From the NCBI GenBank assembly GCA_965203735.1, contig OZ241909.1, forward strand, positions 1,736,001-1,800,000: 64,000 nt of DNA, given 5' to 3'. This DNA is from Bin55 sp965203735 (GTDB lineage: Bacteria; Pseudomonadota; Gammaproteobacteria; Pseudomonadales; Azotimanducaceae). Below the pieces are notes generated by a model, which saw only the letters and a program-made list of their open reading frames with translations, did no database searches and was not told the DNA's origin. Positions 17,197 to 26,512 of this stretch are shown piece by piece. A program made the position numbers and the translations under genes. Within the stretch, counting starts at the first letter, position 1; every line of letters begins with the position of its first letter.

Positions 17197-18834
17197 CTAC
17201 CAAAGATCCGCTATCGACTTCGGAGCTTTATTCCTGACCAGATCGTCGAGAGACTCACCATCTGGTGTTGTTACTTGTCTGTTTGCCCCTAGCTTCAATA
17301 AACACTTAGTTGCTTCGACTCGTTCGCGGGTCAAGGCGAACACAAGAGGTGTCATCCAGTCATCTTCGAAGCTGTATTGTGAACCGCGCATATCCTTGAG
17401 AGTTCGCTCAAGAGAGGTGTTATCGGAATGAACAATTTCCTCGATGCGGTCAGGGCGGTCGCAGAGTATTGAGTCGAACAGGTCTAGATCGAACTGACCG
17501 AGAAAGTCTCGACACTCATCTCTTCCGAGTGCGAAAGCCCATTGCAGAGGAGTTGAGCCATGCACGTCGTCGCGAATCCCTAGGTCGCATCCGACTTCCA
17601 CGAGCCACTTGACGTTGTCTATGTGTCCACCAAGAACAGCTTGATGCAGGGGAGTTTGACCTTGCATCTTGTTCAGATTGAATCCAAGTTCGTGAAAGAC
17701 CTTCAATCCCTTGAGATTTCCTTCGCCAGCGGCTCTTCCAACTGTGTCGGCAAATTTGCTCTCAGCTTGCTCGACTAGGTTTAGATTGTCTTGAAGCAAT
17801 GCTCGCGCCTTCGACATGTCACCGCTCATACAAACCGCAATGAATTGCTCGACCTCGGGCAGTTCTTGACGTTGCGATCCAAGAGAGGCTAGTTCCTCTG
17901 CAAAATCGAGGTCTCCTCGCTTGAATGCGATAGTGAAGTAGGAGTCACCGAACCGATTCTTGGCTGCTGTGTTCGCGCCAGCATTAATTAGCAAACGGGC
18001 GCGTTCAATGTGCCCTTTCTCGACCGCCCAACGCAATTGATAGTCCAAGATGCACTCCTTGCTTGGAACCAAGAGTTCGTCGTCTTCTTGGAGCCAATTC
18101 ACTGTGTGTTTGCTATTGAGTCCGTATTTCAAAAGTAGTTTGATCCAAGACTCTCCAGGTTCAAACATACGGTTGTAGAGTGCTTGCCCGTCGTTTGGAT
18201 CAGCTCCAGCTTGCAGGAGTAATTCAGCGAGCTCAACGCATCTCTCGTGTTCGGGCTGATTGGATGGCCCCATCTCACCTTCTCCAAAGGCACCGGTCAA
18301 TGCAGTGAATCTGTACTGACCGCCCCACATGTAGTGAGCGTTTGCGTCCGCACCTTGCTTCAAGAGCAACTTGGCAACGTCAAATGTCGAGTTGTTGGGG
18401 AGATTCAGGCGGGAATAGCAGGCATAGAGCAAAGGTTCCCAATCAAAGAATCCTCCTCGTTGGCTTACAAGACCAGAGTCATTACTTAGAAACCTCGCGA
18501 CCACATCAGCGTTTCCAACGGCTGCAGCATGATGAATGTCTCGTTCGGCCAATGACGGATCTTCGCGAAGCATCGTCCGAGCCCGTTCGCGAAGCCTAGG
18601 ATGATCAGTTGGACAATAGGTCAGACAAGAAAGGTACAAGAAGTCATCGAACTCTTGGTCTTGAAGAAGCACATGCAATTCCATTTGTCGCCATGAGAAA
18701 AAACCGTAGGAGATTGCAAGTTGATCTCGAGCAGCTGCTTTGGATAGCGAAGGATCGTCAGACCGCTTACGCAAGTCTTCAGCTTCTTCGTCTAGAGTCA
18801 GTAGCGTCTTGCCTCTGCGGAGCAGTTTGTGCAT
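17197..18834 (-). CDS. Ankyrin-repeat protein (large)
   Basis: A 545-residue protein built mostly of ankyrin repeats, which are protein-binding modules. Repeats are seen at about 100-125 (HHAAAVGNADVVARFL), 210-240, 265-300 (LRWAVEKGHIERARLLINAGANTAAKN), 365-440 (GQTPLHQAVLGGHIDNVKWLVEVGCDLGIRD, GSTPLQWAFALGRDECRDFL) and 490-530 (MTPLVFALTRERVEATKCLLKLGANRQV). There is no signal peptide, so it is cytoplasmic or exported by a dedicated system. It starts 60 bases after the metH stop on the same strand and could be read through from metH. Ankyrin proteins are enriched in symbionts; that is a context argument, not evidence of function. Confidence 0.85.
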   Translation of the reverse strand: MHKLLRRGKTLLTLDEEAEDLRKRSDDPSLSKAAARDQLAISYGFFSWRQMELHVLLQDQEFDDFLYLSCLTYCPTDHPRLRERARTMLREDPSLAERDIHHAAAVGNADVVARFLSNDSGLVSQRGGFFDWEPLLYACYSRLNLPNNSTFDVAKLLLKQGADANAHYMWGGQYRFTALTGAFGEGEMGPSNQPEHERCVELAELLLQAGADPNDGQALYNRMFEPGESWIKLLLKYGLNSKHTVNWLQEDDELLVPSKECILDYQLRWAVEKGHIERARLLINAGANTAAKNRFGDSYFTIAFKRGDLDFAEELASLGSQRQELPEVEQFIAVCMSGDMSKARALLQDNLNLVEQAESKFADTVGRAAGEGNLKGLKVFHELGFNLNKMQGQTPLHQAVLGGHIDNVKWLVEVGCDLGIRDDVHGSTPLQWAFALGRDECRDFLGQFDLDLFDSILCDRPDRIEEIVHSDNTSLERTLKDMRGSQYSFEDDWMTPLVFALTRERVEATKCLLKLGANRQVTTPDGESLDDLVRNKAPKSIADLW

Positions 18835-18894
18835 TGATGGCTCTTCTTTCTTGAATGTCGGTCTGAACGGATAGAGCGGGTTTTTTTGGGGACA

Positions 18895-21800
18895 CTATGT
18901 AGGAGCCGAAAAGCTCAGCCATTTTACGGCTTCCTCAGGGGATATTCCTCGACGACTCGCGTAGTCACTTAGCTGGTCGTCAAGAATACGTTGCACCGGA
19001 AAGTACTTCGACTGAGGATGCGAAAAGTACCATCCCGCCACCGTGGCCGCGGGTAGCATGGCGAAGTTTTCGGTTAGAGTCGCACCTGTTGCTTCAGTTG
19101 CATTGAGCAGTTCGAAAAGCGTCAATTTCTCTTGATGATCAGGACATGCGGGATAGCCTGGTGCTGGTCGAATTCCCTGGTACTTCTCGTCAATAAGCTC
19201 TTTGTTATCGAGTGTCTCGCCTGGTACATATCCCCAGTAGTGTTTTCTCACTCTCTCGTGCAAGTACTCTGCGAAAGATTCCACCAGCCGGTCCAAGAGA
19301 GCTTTGACCATGATTTGCTCGTAGTCGTCTGAGTCCGAGTCCAGGCTGAAATTGGACGATGCCGTAACTACGAACCCCCCAACATAGTCCTCAGTTCTTC
19401 CTGGTGCAACAAAATCGCTAAGACAAAGATTTGGTTGCTCTTGACTGTGCTGCTGACGCAAATGAAAGAGCATAGATCGAGGTTCCTCACGCTTGGAGTC
19501 TGTCCAGAGCACGACGTCGTCTCCATTGCTGTTGGCAGGCCAAAACCCAACGACGCCTTTGAGCGCGACGGAGTTGGAGAGAGTCAGCTTTTCAAGGTAC
19601 TCTTGCGCATCTGAAAAGAGGTCTCGCGCGGACTTCCCCACGACCGTGTCATCTAAGATCTGCGGGTATTTGCCGACCAGTGACCAGGATTGAAAAAACG
19701 GAGTCCAGTCGATATAGGGTTCAAGGTCTGAGGTTGAGGTGACTTCAATATTGGTCGTTCCCAGAACGTTTGGACGGGGAGGAAGATACGAACTCCAATC
19801 GAATTTGAACCCATTGCTTTGGGCTTCCTCCAAGGACCGCAATCTTCGTTGTGGAGCACGTTCGCGCCGTTCCCTAATCGTCTCGTACTCTGATCTAGTC
19901 TGTGAGACAAATCGAGACTTATCCTTAGTGGAAAGAAGTGCAGCAGCAACTCCGACACTTCTGGATGCATCGGGAACGTAGACGACTGGGCCTGAATATG
20001 CAGGTTCAATCCTAAGTGCGGTGTGCGCTTTCGAGGTAGTGGCACCGCCGATGAGAAGTGGAATTGAGAATCCAAGTCTCTCCATCTCGCTTGCAACGTG
20101 AACCATCTCGTTGAGTGAAGGGGTGATGAGTCCTGAGAGACCGACGATGTCAGCATTTTCCTTCTGTGCGGTCGCGAGGATCGTTTCTGCTGGAACCATG
20201 ACACCTAGGTCAACTACTCGATAGTTGTTGCACTGCAGCACAACTCCAACTATGTTCTTACCGATGTCATGTACATCGCCCTTGACGGTAGCCATGACAA
20301 TCGTTCCCTTGTGTTGTATCGAACCCGTTTCGGATTTTTCCGATTCGATAAAGGGGACAAGGTAGCCTACCGCCTGCTTCATCACTCGAGCGCTCTTGAC
20401 AACCTGGGGCAGAAACATCTTGCCGGAGCCAAACAGTTCACCAACCGTGTCCATTCCATCCATCAACGGACCTTCGATGACCTCTATTGCACGGTCATAC
20501 ATTTGTCGAGCGGATTCCGTGTCTTCGATGATGTACTTTGTGATTCCATGCACGAGAGCATGACTCAATCTCTCGGGTGCGTTGGATTCCCGCCACTCAA
20601 GCGACTCTTCAGCCTTGGATGAACCTTGACCGCTGTAGAGTTGTGCTACTTCCAGAAGATTCTCGCCAGCATCATCGCTCTGATTCAAGACAACCGCTTC
20701 TATGGCTTGTCTTAGATCGGAGGGAATGTCCTCGTATACAGTCAGTTGGCCAGGATTAACGATTCCCATTGTCAATCCTGCTTTTATCGCGTGAAACAAG
20801 AACACTGAATGGATCGCTTCTCGCACTCGATCATTGCCTCGGAACGAAAATGAGACATTGCTTATTCCACCTGACGTATGGCAATGGGGAAGATTCTTAC
20901 TCACCCATTCACATGCTTGAATGAAGTCCAGTCCGTAGTTGCGATGTTCTTCCAGGCCCGTCGCAAGCGCGAATACGTTGGGATCAAAAATAATGTCCCA
21001 AGGATCGAAGCCCACTTGACTTGTCAGCAGGTCGTAGGCTCGTTGAATGATCTCTGTCCTTCGCTCGAGGTTATCGGCTTGACCTTGCTCGTCGAAAGCC
21101 ATGACGATGACCGCAGCACCAAACTCCTTGCATGTCCTTGCGCGACTGAGAAAGAGCTCTTCTCCATCCTTCAGGGAAATGGAGTTCACAATGCACTTTC
21201 CTTGCACGCATCTCAGACCTGTCTCGATGACGTTCCAGTCGCTTGAGTCGATCATGACTGGAACGCGAGCGATGTCGGGTTCTCCAGCCAGCATGTCGAG
21301 GAAGGTTTGCATCGCTTGTTCGCTATCCAACAAGCCTTCGTCCATATTGATATCAATGACTTGTGCGCCATTCGTCACCTGCTCTCTCGCCACTTCGAGC
21401 GCGGCGTTGTAGTCGTTTTCCGTAATCAAGCGTCGGAATCTTGCAGATCCCGTCACATTGGTGCGTTCACCGACATTGACAAACAACGACTCGTTGTCGA
21501 TACGAAGCGGCTCCAGACCGGAAAGCATTAACACCGGTTCGCGTCGAGTTAGATCCCTCGGTTTTCGGCCTTGAATCCGATCCCCGAAACTCTCGATATG
21601 CTCGGGTGTGGTTCCACAACACCCGCCTACAACATTCAGGAATCCCGCATCTACCATTTCTCCGAGGACTTCAGACATGCTCTCAGGAGTCTCGTCGTAC
21701 TCTCCAAGCTCGTTGGGAAGACCAGCGTTGGGATGGACGCTAACAAACGTAGGCGCAATCTGCGACATTTCTTCGACATAGGGTCTGAGCGCTTCGGCAC

Positions 21801-22533
21801 CGAGTGCGCAGTTCAATCCAGCGATGAGCGGCTGTGCGTGGCCGATGGAGTTCCAGAAGGCAGCACATGTTTGACCGGATAGAGTCCTTCCGCTGGCATC
21901 GGTAATGGTTCCCGAGACCATAACAGGTAGCTGGCAACGCTTTGTTCGAAACGCTGAATTGATGGCATATATGGCCGCTTTTGCGTTCAAAGTGTCAAAC
22001 ACAGTCTCGATCATCAGGAAATCGCTTCCTCCTTCGATGAGAGCGAGAGAGGCTTCTTCGTATGCTGCTACAAGGTCCGTATAGCGCACGTTGCGAGCAG
22101 CTGGATCGTTGACATCGGGGGAAATGCTCGCTGAACGAGTTGTTGGTCCGAGTACACCTGCCACAAAACGAGGTCTTGATCGAGTGGATCGATCATCGGC
22201 AGCTTCGCGCGCAATTCTTGCAGACTCTAGATTGAGTTCGTAGACAAACTCTTCGAGACCGAAATCAGCTTGCGAAATTCGCGTCGCCGAGAAGGTGTTC
22301 GTCTCAATAATGTCCGCACCAGCGTCCAAGTAGTGCAGGTGAATATCCTTGACCACCTCAGGATTGCTGAGTGAGAGAGCGTCTCCGTTCCCTTTGAGAT
22401 CGAATTCATGATCAGAAAATCTCTTGCCTCGAAAATCTGATTCAGTGAGGCCGAGACGCTGCTGCATTGTGCCAGTCGCACCATCGAGCAGCAGAATTCG
22501 TTCTCTCAGTGCGCTTTCAAGACGCGACGCCAT
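18895..22533 (-). CDS. metH: Cobalamin-dependent methionine synthase MetH
   Basis: MetH moves a methyl group from methyltetrahydrofolate to homocysteine by way of cobalamin. The 1212-residue protein (E. coli 1227) has all four modules in order: homocysteine domain (LLDGATGTMQQ; zinc ligands Cys242 in GLNCALG and Cys305-Cys306 in GGCCGTT), pterin domain (VGERTNVTGSARF), cobalamin domain with the base-off ligand motif DVHDIGKN at about 745, and the C-terminal reactivation domain (RPAPGYPACPDHQEK, which binds S-adenosylmethionine). Start is ATG at 22533. It diverges from nfuA across 150 bases. I saw no cobalamin riboswitch in that gap. Confidence 0.97.
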   Translation of the reverse strand: MASRLESALRERILLLDGATGTMQQRLGLTESDFRGKRFSDHEFDLKGNGDALSLSNPEVVKDIHLHYLDAGADIIETNTFSATRISQADFGLEEFVYELNLESARIAREAADDRSTRSRPRFVAGVLGPTTRSASISPDVNDPAARNVRYTDLVAAYEEASLALIEGGSDFLMIETVFDTLNAKAAIYAINSAFRTKRCQLPVMVSGTITDASGRTLSGQTCAAFWNSIGHAQPLIAGLNCALGAEALRPYVEEMSQIAPTFVSVHPNAGLPNELGEYDETPESMSEVLGEMVDAGFLNVVGGCCGTTPEHIESFGDRIQGRKPRDLTRREPVLMLSGLEPLRIDNESLFVNVGERTNVTGSARFRRLITENDYNAALEVAREQVTNGAQVIDINMDEGLLDSEQAMQTFLDMLAGEPDIARVPVMIDSSDWNVIETGLRCVQGKCIVNSISLKDGEELFLSRARTCKEFGAAVIVMAFDEQGQADNLERRTEIIQRAYDLLTSQVGFDPWDIIFDPNVFALATGLEEHRNYGLDFIQACEWVSKNLPHCHTSGGISNVSFSFRGNDRVREAIHSVFLFHAIKAGLTMGIVNPGQLTVYEDIPSDLRQAIEAVVLNQSDDAGENLLEVAQLYSGQGSSKAEESLEWRESNAPERLSHALVHGITKYIIEDTESARQMYDRAIEVIEGPLMDGMDTVGELFGSGKMFLPQVVKSARVMKQAVGYLVPFIESEKSETGSIQHKGTIVMATVKGDVHDIGKNIVGVVLQCNNYRVVDLGVMVPAETILATAQKENADIVGLSGLITPSLNEMVHVASEMERLGFSIPLLIGGATTSKAHTALRIEPAYSGPVVYVPDASRSVGVAAALLSTKDKSRFVSQTRSEYETIRERRERAPQRRLRSLEEAQSNGFKFDWSSYLPPRPNVLGTTNIEVTSTSDLEPYIDWTPFFQSWSLVGKYPQILDDTVVGKSARDLFSDAQEYLEKLTLSNSVALKGVVGFWPANSNGDDVVLWTDSKREEPRSMLFHLRQQHSQEQPNLCLSDFVAPGRTEDYVGGFVVTASSNFSLDSDSDDYEQIMVKALLDRLVESFAEYLHERVRKHYWGYVPGETLDNKELIDEKYQGIRPAPGYPACPDHQEKLTLFELLNATEATGATLTENFAMLPAATVAGWYFSHPQSKYFPVQRILDDQLSDYASRRGISPEEAVKWLSFSAPT

Positions 22534-22616
22534 GTGTTAAGAATTTGGGTGAAGTTTGCGAAATGGTATTGATTTGAGATTCCTTGCGACTTGAAAATTG
22601 CTTAAGTCGCCCCCAT

Positions 22617-22650
22617 CCCTATTCATGTAACGCATCCCTCTCTAATAGGG
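22617..22650. promoter_or_regulatory. Inverted repeat between divergent metH and nfuA
   Basis: CCCTATT (22617-22623) and AATAGGG (22644-22650) form a perfect 7-bp inverted repeat with a 20-base spacer, centred about 100 bases from the metH start and 50 from the nfuA start. The position suits a regulator binding site shared by the two genes. A TATAGT box at 22670-22675 lies just before nfuA but has no convincing partner box upstream. It does not match any operator I know. Confidence 0.3.
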
Positions 22651-22683
22651 GAATCTTGCGTCGATTTGCTATAGTACTTAGTT

Positions 22684-23268
22684 ATGGAGCAATTAGTAGA
22701 CATATCAGAAGCGGCTCAGGACTATCTCGTCCAACTGCTATCGAAAGAGGAAGACGGTTGCGGCATTCGTATATACGTTGAACAACCGGGCACTCCAAAC
22801 GCTGAAACCTGCTTAGCCTACTGTCGATCTGGCGAGCATCGTGACGAAGATCAATCGTTTCAGTACGACAAATTTACTGTGTGGTACGACCAGAAGAGCT
22901 TGCCGTTCTTGGAAGAGGCAGTGGTTGACTTCCGCGAAGACAAAATGGGGGGACAGATTACTGTTAGAGCTCCCAATGCTCGCGTACCCAAGGTTGGTCC
23001 GAACGCGTCCATAGAGGAACGTATTAACTACGTCCTGTATAACGAGATTAACCCCGGCCTCGCCGCACACGGTGGCATGGTGATGTTAGTAGACGTTGTC
23101 GACGGAGACACAGCGGTTCTACAATTCGGGGGCGGCTGTCAGGGCTGTGCGGCGGTCGACATAACTCTGAAACAGGGTGTCGAGTCCACATTGCTAGCAC
23201 AAGTCCCGGACCTGAAGGGAATAAAAGACGCTACAGATCACACATTTACGGACAACGCCTACTACTAA
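22684..23268 (+). CDS. nfuA: Fe-S biogenesis protein NfuA
   Basis: NfuA carries 4Fe-4S clusters to apo-proteins, especially under oxidative stress or iron limitation. The 194-residue protein (E. coli 191) has the degenerate A-type N-terminal domain (ISEAAQDYLVQLLSKEE ... YVEQPGTPNAE) and the C-terminal Nfu domain with INYVLYNEINPGLAAHGGMV and the cluster-binding CxxC in GGGCQGCAA. The ATG at 22684 gives the expected N-terminus. It is the first gene on the plus strand after the divergent gap with metH. A nested hairpin (outer stem 23306-23312 with 23336-23342, inner stem 23323-23327 with 23331-23335) follows the stop and may end the transcript. Confidence 0.95.
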   Translation: MEQLVDISEAAQDYLVQLLSKEEDGCGIRIYVEQPGTPNAETCLAYCRSGEHRDEDQSFQYDKFTVWYDQKSLPFLEEAVVDFREDKMGGQITVRAPNARVPKVGPNASIEERINYVLYNEINPGLAAHGGMVMLVDVVDGDTAVLQFGGGCQGCAAVDITLKQGVESTLLAQVPDLKGIKDATDHTFTDNAYY

Positions 23269-23305
23269 TTTTTGCATGGGTCTGGATCGCCCTTCCGTAA
23301 GCATG

Positions 23306-23342
23306 ACATGAACTCTCAAGCTACCTCCAAGAGGTTTCATGT
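23306..23342 (+). terminator. Possible terminator-like hairpin after nfuA
   Basis: Outer stem ACATGAA / TTCATGT and inner stem ACCTC / GAGGT with loop CAA, separated by a 10-base bulge on the 5' side. It lies 38 bases after the nfuA stop and before the next gene at 23466. No T-run follows, so intrinsic termination is doubtful. Confidence 0.3.
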
Positions 23343-23465
23343 TAGTAAACGAAATTGTTGTGTTGGTTAAGTCTCAAGTATTCACTCCATTCATGCAGGT
23401 CAGTCTTCTCAATAGTATGGGGTCCCATAGAAAGTTACTGTGACTGACTCTCTTCCTGCCCACTC

Positions 23466-23777
23466 ATGAAGGATCCCGTGTTCATCCAGCATGTCATGAT
23501 CTCCACAGTGTTTGGTGCGGGTGTTGTACTGTTCGGTGCTGGCTATGCAATATTCTTGGCACTCTCGAGATTGCAGGGAATGGCTCAGAAGAGACGCTTT
23601 CTTGGATGGATTGCAATTAGCTTGTACCTTCTACTCGTCTTATGTGTTCTAGGACTTGTCGCAACGCTCCATCTTCGAGGCTGGTGGCTGGGGCTTGTGG
23701 CATTGATGCTAATAGGTTATTTTGTCGCGCCCCGGTTCATCTGGCGACTCTCCGATGAAATGCATTCCGATGAGTAG
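23466..23777 (+). CDS. Small membrane protein preceding norC
   Basis: A 103-residue protein with three hydrophobic segments (about 8-33, 45-67 and 70-90) and short charged ends, so an inner-membrane protein. I do not recognise a family. It lies about 60 bases before norC on the same strand, and the three genes probably form one operon. Its place is where accessory subunits or assembly factors of heme-copper oxidases are often found, which suggests, but does not show, a role in nitric oxide reductase assembly. Its start has no strong ribosome binding site. The 197 bases before it hold the hairpin after nfuA and no other gene I can support. Confidence 0.65.
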   Translation: MKDPVFIQHVMISTVFGAGVVLFGAGYAIFLALSRLQGMAQKRRFLGWIAISLYLLLVLCVLGLVATLHLRGWWLGLVALMLIGYFVAPRFIWRLSDEMHSDE

Positions 23778-23835
23778 AAATTGATTTTCAATTAATTAAC
23801 ATGACAGCAACAGCGAGTGTTGCGAGGTGTTACAA

Positions 23836-24480
23836 ATGACAAGCGCTGAAACCAGCGCTCCGTGGTGGGCAAGCGAAGGATTTTGGCGCAAGTGCGCCAT
23901 ATTCGTGACTGCCTTTATGGCTTTAGTTTTGATCGTCTTGACCTTTCACACACTGGTTGTGATTGAGGCTGGAGGCGAATCAGGTCGGGTTCCAGCATAC
24001 TCGGTAATTAATCATCGCATCGGGTTCGAGTTCGACAGCGAACGCAACCATGCTGTTCCAACGATAGGTCCATTGGTTCCTTTGTTCGGAGAGGTCCTCT
24101 CTGAAGAGGAGGCTAAGGCACTTGTAAACCACGGCAAACTGACAGTGCAAGCGCGCAACTGCATGAACTGTCACACTTTATTGGGAAATGGAGCGTATTA
24201 CGCTCCAGACCTCACCAAAGCTTGGCTAGATCCTGGTTGGGGAAACGAGCAGGCCCGTGAACTCTTGATGACAATGTTTCTTACCGATCCGGTGGCCAAC
24301 CAACGCACTTTCGGCACCGGCCGAACAATGCCCAATCCAAAGCTGTCCGAAGAAGAAGTTAGAGGCGTGATTGCTTACTTGAAGTGGATGTCCGCCATCG
24401 ATACCAACGGCTTTCCAAATGGCTTCACGCCGCTACCTCAAGACGGTCCGATCTTAGAACCTGAGGAGGTTGTGCAGTGA
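23836..24480 (+). CDS. norC: Nitric oxide reductase subunit C (membrane-anchored cytochrome c)
   Basis: NorC accepts electrons on the periplasmic side and passes them to NorB. The 214-residue protein has one N-terminal membrane anchor (about residues 18-41), then a periplasmic domain with the single heme c site CMNCH followed by TLLGNGAYYAPDLTKAW, which is the NorC/CcoO-type context, and the distal methionine in TMPNPKLSEEE. I choose the ATG at 23836 (GAGG nine bases upstream) over the GTG at 23827. Its TGA overlaps the GTG start of norB by four bases, so the two are translationally coupled. P. aeruginosa NorC is 146 residues; this one has an extended N-terminal and C-terminal region. Confidence 0.9.
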   Translation: MTSAETSAPWWASEGFWRKCAIFVTAFMALVLIVLTFHTLVVIEAGGESGRVPAYSVINHRIGFEFDSERNHAVPTIGPLVPLFGEVLSEEEAKALVNHGKLTVQARNCMNCHTLLGNGAYYAPDLTKAWLDPGWGNEQARELLMTMFLTDPVANQRTFGTGRTMPNPKLSEEEVRGVIAYLKWMSAIDTNGFPNGFTPLPQDGPILEPEEVVQ

Positions 24481-25973
24481 AACTCGGTGCGATTAACTAT
24501 TCAGAACTGACTGACGCTCAACGCCTAGCCGTTAAGTATTTCATCGTCGCGATGGCTCTCTTTCTCGCACAAATGCTCTTTGGAGTCCTCTCCGCGATTC
24601 AGTTCGTATTGCCGGACTTTCTGTTTGGTGTGCTGGATTTCAATGTCAATCGCATGGTGCACATCAACGCGATGGTTGTATGGATGTTGTACGGGTTTAT
24701 CGGATCAATCTTTTGGTTGATCGAGGATGAATCGGGAGTTCCTCTGGTCGGTCAGAAGATAGCGAATATTACTTTTTGGGTCTTGACCGCCGCGGTGGCG
24801 GTGGTTGTTGTGGTCTTCCTGTTTGTTCAGTCGGGTCCGGGCGAGCAAATGACCCTCTGGTTGATTAACGAGGGTCGGGAGTACATCGAAGCTCCGCGTT
24901 GGGCGGATATTGGAATTGTGCTTTGCATGCTCGCGATTTTCTACAACGTCTGCGGAACGTTTCTTAAAGGCAAATGGAGCGGAATTTCCGGCGTGTTGGT
25001 GCTTGATCTTGTGGCGCTTGCTGGACTCTATTTGGCAGGTATGTTCTACACAACCAATCTACCGATGGATCAGTATTGGTGGTGGTGGGTCATTCACCTT
25101 TGGGTTGAGGCCACATGGGAAGTGCTTGTCGGCTGCATCATGGCTTGGGGACTCATTGCGACGTTAGGTGCAAATCGACGTATTGTCACGACGTGGCTTT
25201 ATATAGAAGTTGCCTTGATGTTTGGGTCGGGCATCTTGGGCTTGGGACACCATTACTTCTGGATCGGAACTCCAGAGTATTGGTTAGGTGTCGGAGGCTT
25301 TTTCTCAGCGCTCGAACCCGTACCGCTTGTTGCGATGGTCGTGCATGCTATCTATGACGCCGGGAGGCACTCGTTCCGTTCCAATAATCACCCCGCACTG
25401 GCTTGGCTGATAGCACATGCCTTCGGGAATTTTCTCGGAGCAGGTGTCTGGGGATTCATGCAGACGCTTCCACAGATCAATCTCTACACACATGGAACAC
25501 AATGGGCTTCCTCTCATGGCCATTTAGCTTTCTTTGGTGCATACGTAACCATAATCGTTGCATTCATTTACCTCGCCGTTCAGAAGTTGCGAGGAGAAGT
25601 CTGGATGTCGAGTCGACTGCCATACAACGGATTCATGTGGAAGGGCTCACTGTTGCTCACACATGTCGGAATGATTGGAATGACCATCGCTCTATTGATC
25701 GCAGGCTACGAACAGGCGTTCGTGGAACGCGCTCAAGGAGGGTCTACCTGGGCGGCTTACTTTGCAGGTCAGACTCAACCTTGGTTCATTCAAGCTATGT
25801 GGTGGCGCTTAGTGTTTGGAGTACTCATGACCGTAGGCGTGGTAATGCTATTGTGGGATTTCTTGAGGATTGGCGCAGGGGAGACTCGCACGAAGCTTGA
25901 CGTCCGACGCGAGACTACATCTGCTGCTGAACAAGGATCCAGTGTAGATGCGACCGAGACATTGACTGCATAG
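24477..25973 (+). CDS. norB: Nitric oxide reductase subunit B (cNOR catalytic subunit)
   Basis: NorB reduces two NO to N2O at a heme b3-iron B centre in the inner membrane. All key residues are present and by hand count fall at the numbers of P. aeruginosa cNOR: FeB ligands His207, His258, His259 and Glu211, second-shell Glu215 and Glu280 (IHLWVEATWE, GLGHHYFWIG, SALEPVP), and heme ligands His62, His347 and His349. Glu211 and Glu280 separate NO reductases from oxygen-reducing cbb3 oxidases, so the call as NO reductase is firm. The protein has 498 residues and a hydrophilic C-terminal tail longer than usual. GTG start at 24477 with a strong GAGGAGG at 24463-24469. No norD or norQ is adjacent. 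Confidence 0.95.
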   Translation: MKLGAINYSELTDAQRLAVKYFIVAMALFLAQMLFGVLSAIQFVLPDFLFGVLDFNVNRMVHINAMVVWMLYGFIGSIFWLIEDESGVPLVGQKIANITFWVLTAAVAVVVVVFLFVQSGPGEQMTLWLINEGREYIEAPRWADIGIVLCMLAIFYNVCGTFLKGKWSGISGVLVLDLVALAGLYLAGMFYTTNLPMDQYWWWWVIHLWVEATWEVLVGCIMAWGLIATLGANRRIVTTWLYIEVALMFGSGILGLGHHYFWIGTPEYWLGVGGFFSALEPVPLVAMVVHAIYDAGRHSFRSNNHPALAWLIAHAFGNFLGAGVWGFMQTLPQINLYTHGTQWASSHGHLAFFGAYVTIIVAFIYLAVQKLRGEVWMSSRLPYNGFMWKGSLLLTHVGMIGMTIALLIAGYEQAFVERAQGGSTWAAYFAGQTQPWFIQAMWWRLVFGVLMTVGVVMLLWDFLRIGAGETRTKLDVRRETTSAAEQGSSVDATETLTA

Positions 25974-26022
25974 CTTTCTAAAACAGTCATCACTTATGAG
26001 TAACGAAAATCGGAGGTACTTC

Positions 26023-26382
26023 ATGCGGAAGAGAATGCATGTAATCGCGACGACAAGTATGGTTCTGTTGCTGGCTTTTGCAACTCTTGAGTTTGGAAAT
26101 TCGACCGCGCAGGAAACAGAACTGAAAGGCGACGCAAAAGCGGGAGAAACGAAAGCCAAAGAAAAGACATGTGGTGCTTGTCACGGAAACAATGGTGTTT
26201 CTACGAACACGCTTTGGCCAAATTTGGCGGGGCAGCAGGAAGGCTATCTTGTCAAGTCGATTAAAGAATTTCGCGACGAGATTCGCGTCGAAGCGACGAT
26301 GCAGCCATTTGTGGAGGACTTGACCGATCAAGAAATAGCGGACTTGGCGGCTTACTACAATGGACTCTCCCCATGCCCGTAG
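26023..26382 (+). CDS. Periplasmic monoheme cytochrome c (c4/c5-like)
   Basis: A 119-residue exported class I cytochrome c: a signal peptide (about residues 1-30, ending near STAQE), heme site CGACH in EKTCGACHGNNGVS, the LAGQQEGYLVKSIKEFRD helix typical of c4-type domains, and a distal methionine in TMQPFVEDLTDQEIADLAAYY. I choose the ATG at 26023 because GGAGG lies seven bases before it; an ATG at 25996 would add nine residues. It follows norB after 49 bases and is probably its electron donor, which is inferred from position. A weak hairpin CAGAG/CTCTG at 26397-26410 followed by TTTT lies after the stop. Confidence 0.88.
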   Translation: MRKRMHVIATTSMVLLLAFATLEFGNSTAQETELKGDAKAGETKAKEKTCGACHGNNGVSTNTLWPNLAGQQEGYLVKSIKEFRDEIRVEATMQPFVEDLTDQEIADLAAYYNGLSPCP

Positions 26383-26396
26383 CGGAGACCCCAACC

Positions 26397-26416
26397 CAGA
26401 GCTCACTCTGAGTTTT
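26397..26416 (+). terminator. Weak terminator candidate after the nor operon
   Basis: A 5-bp stem CAGAG (26397-26401) / CTCTG (26406-26410) with loop CTCA, followed by AGTTTTC. The stem is short, so this is a weak candidate for ending the nor-cytochrome transcript. It lies in the 130-base gap before the carboxylase gene. Confidence 0.3.
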
Positions 26417-26512
26417 CTCAAACGGTTTGCGTACTGCCAATGGGATACAGACTGGTCGAAGGCTCATTCCGCTTAGAAAGGATCCCTATTCTTTGGAGCG
26501 AAGTCTCGTCTG

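Noticed and set aside
19653..20204. 183-residue minus-strand frame inside metH
   Set aside because: Out-of-frame shadow of metH, whose own frame is complete and family-typical through this region.
24477..25973. cbb3-type oxygen reductase instead of NO reductase
   Set aside because: Glu211, Glu215 and Glu280 of cNOR are all present, and the partner is a NorC-type cytochrome without CcoO/CcoP or CcoNOQP neighbours.
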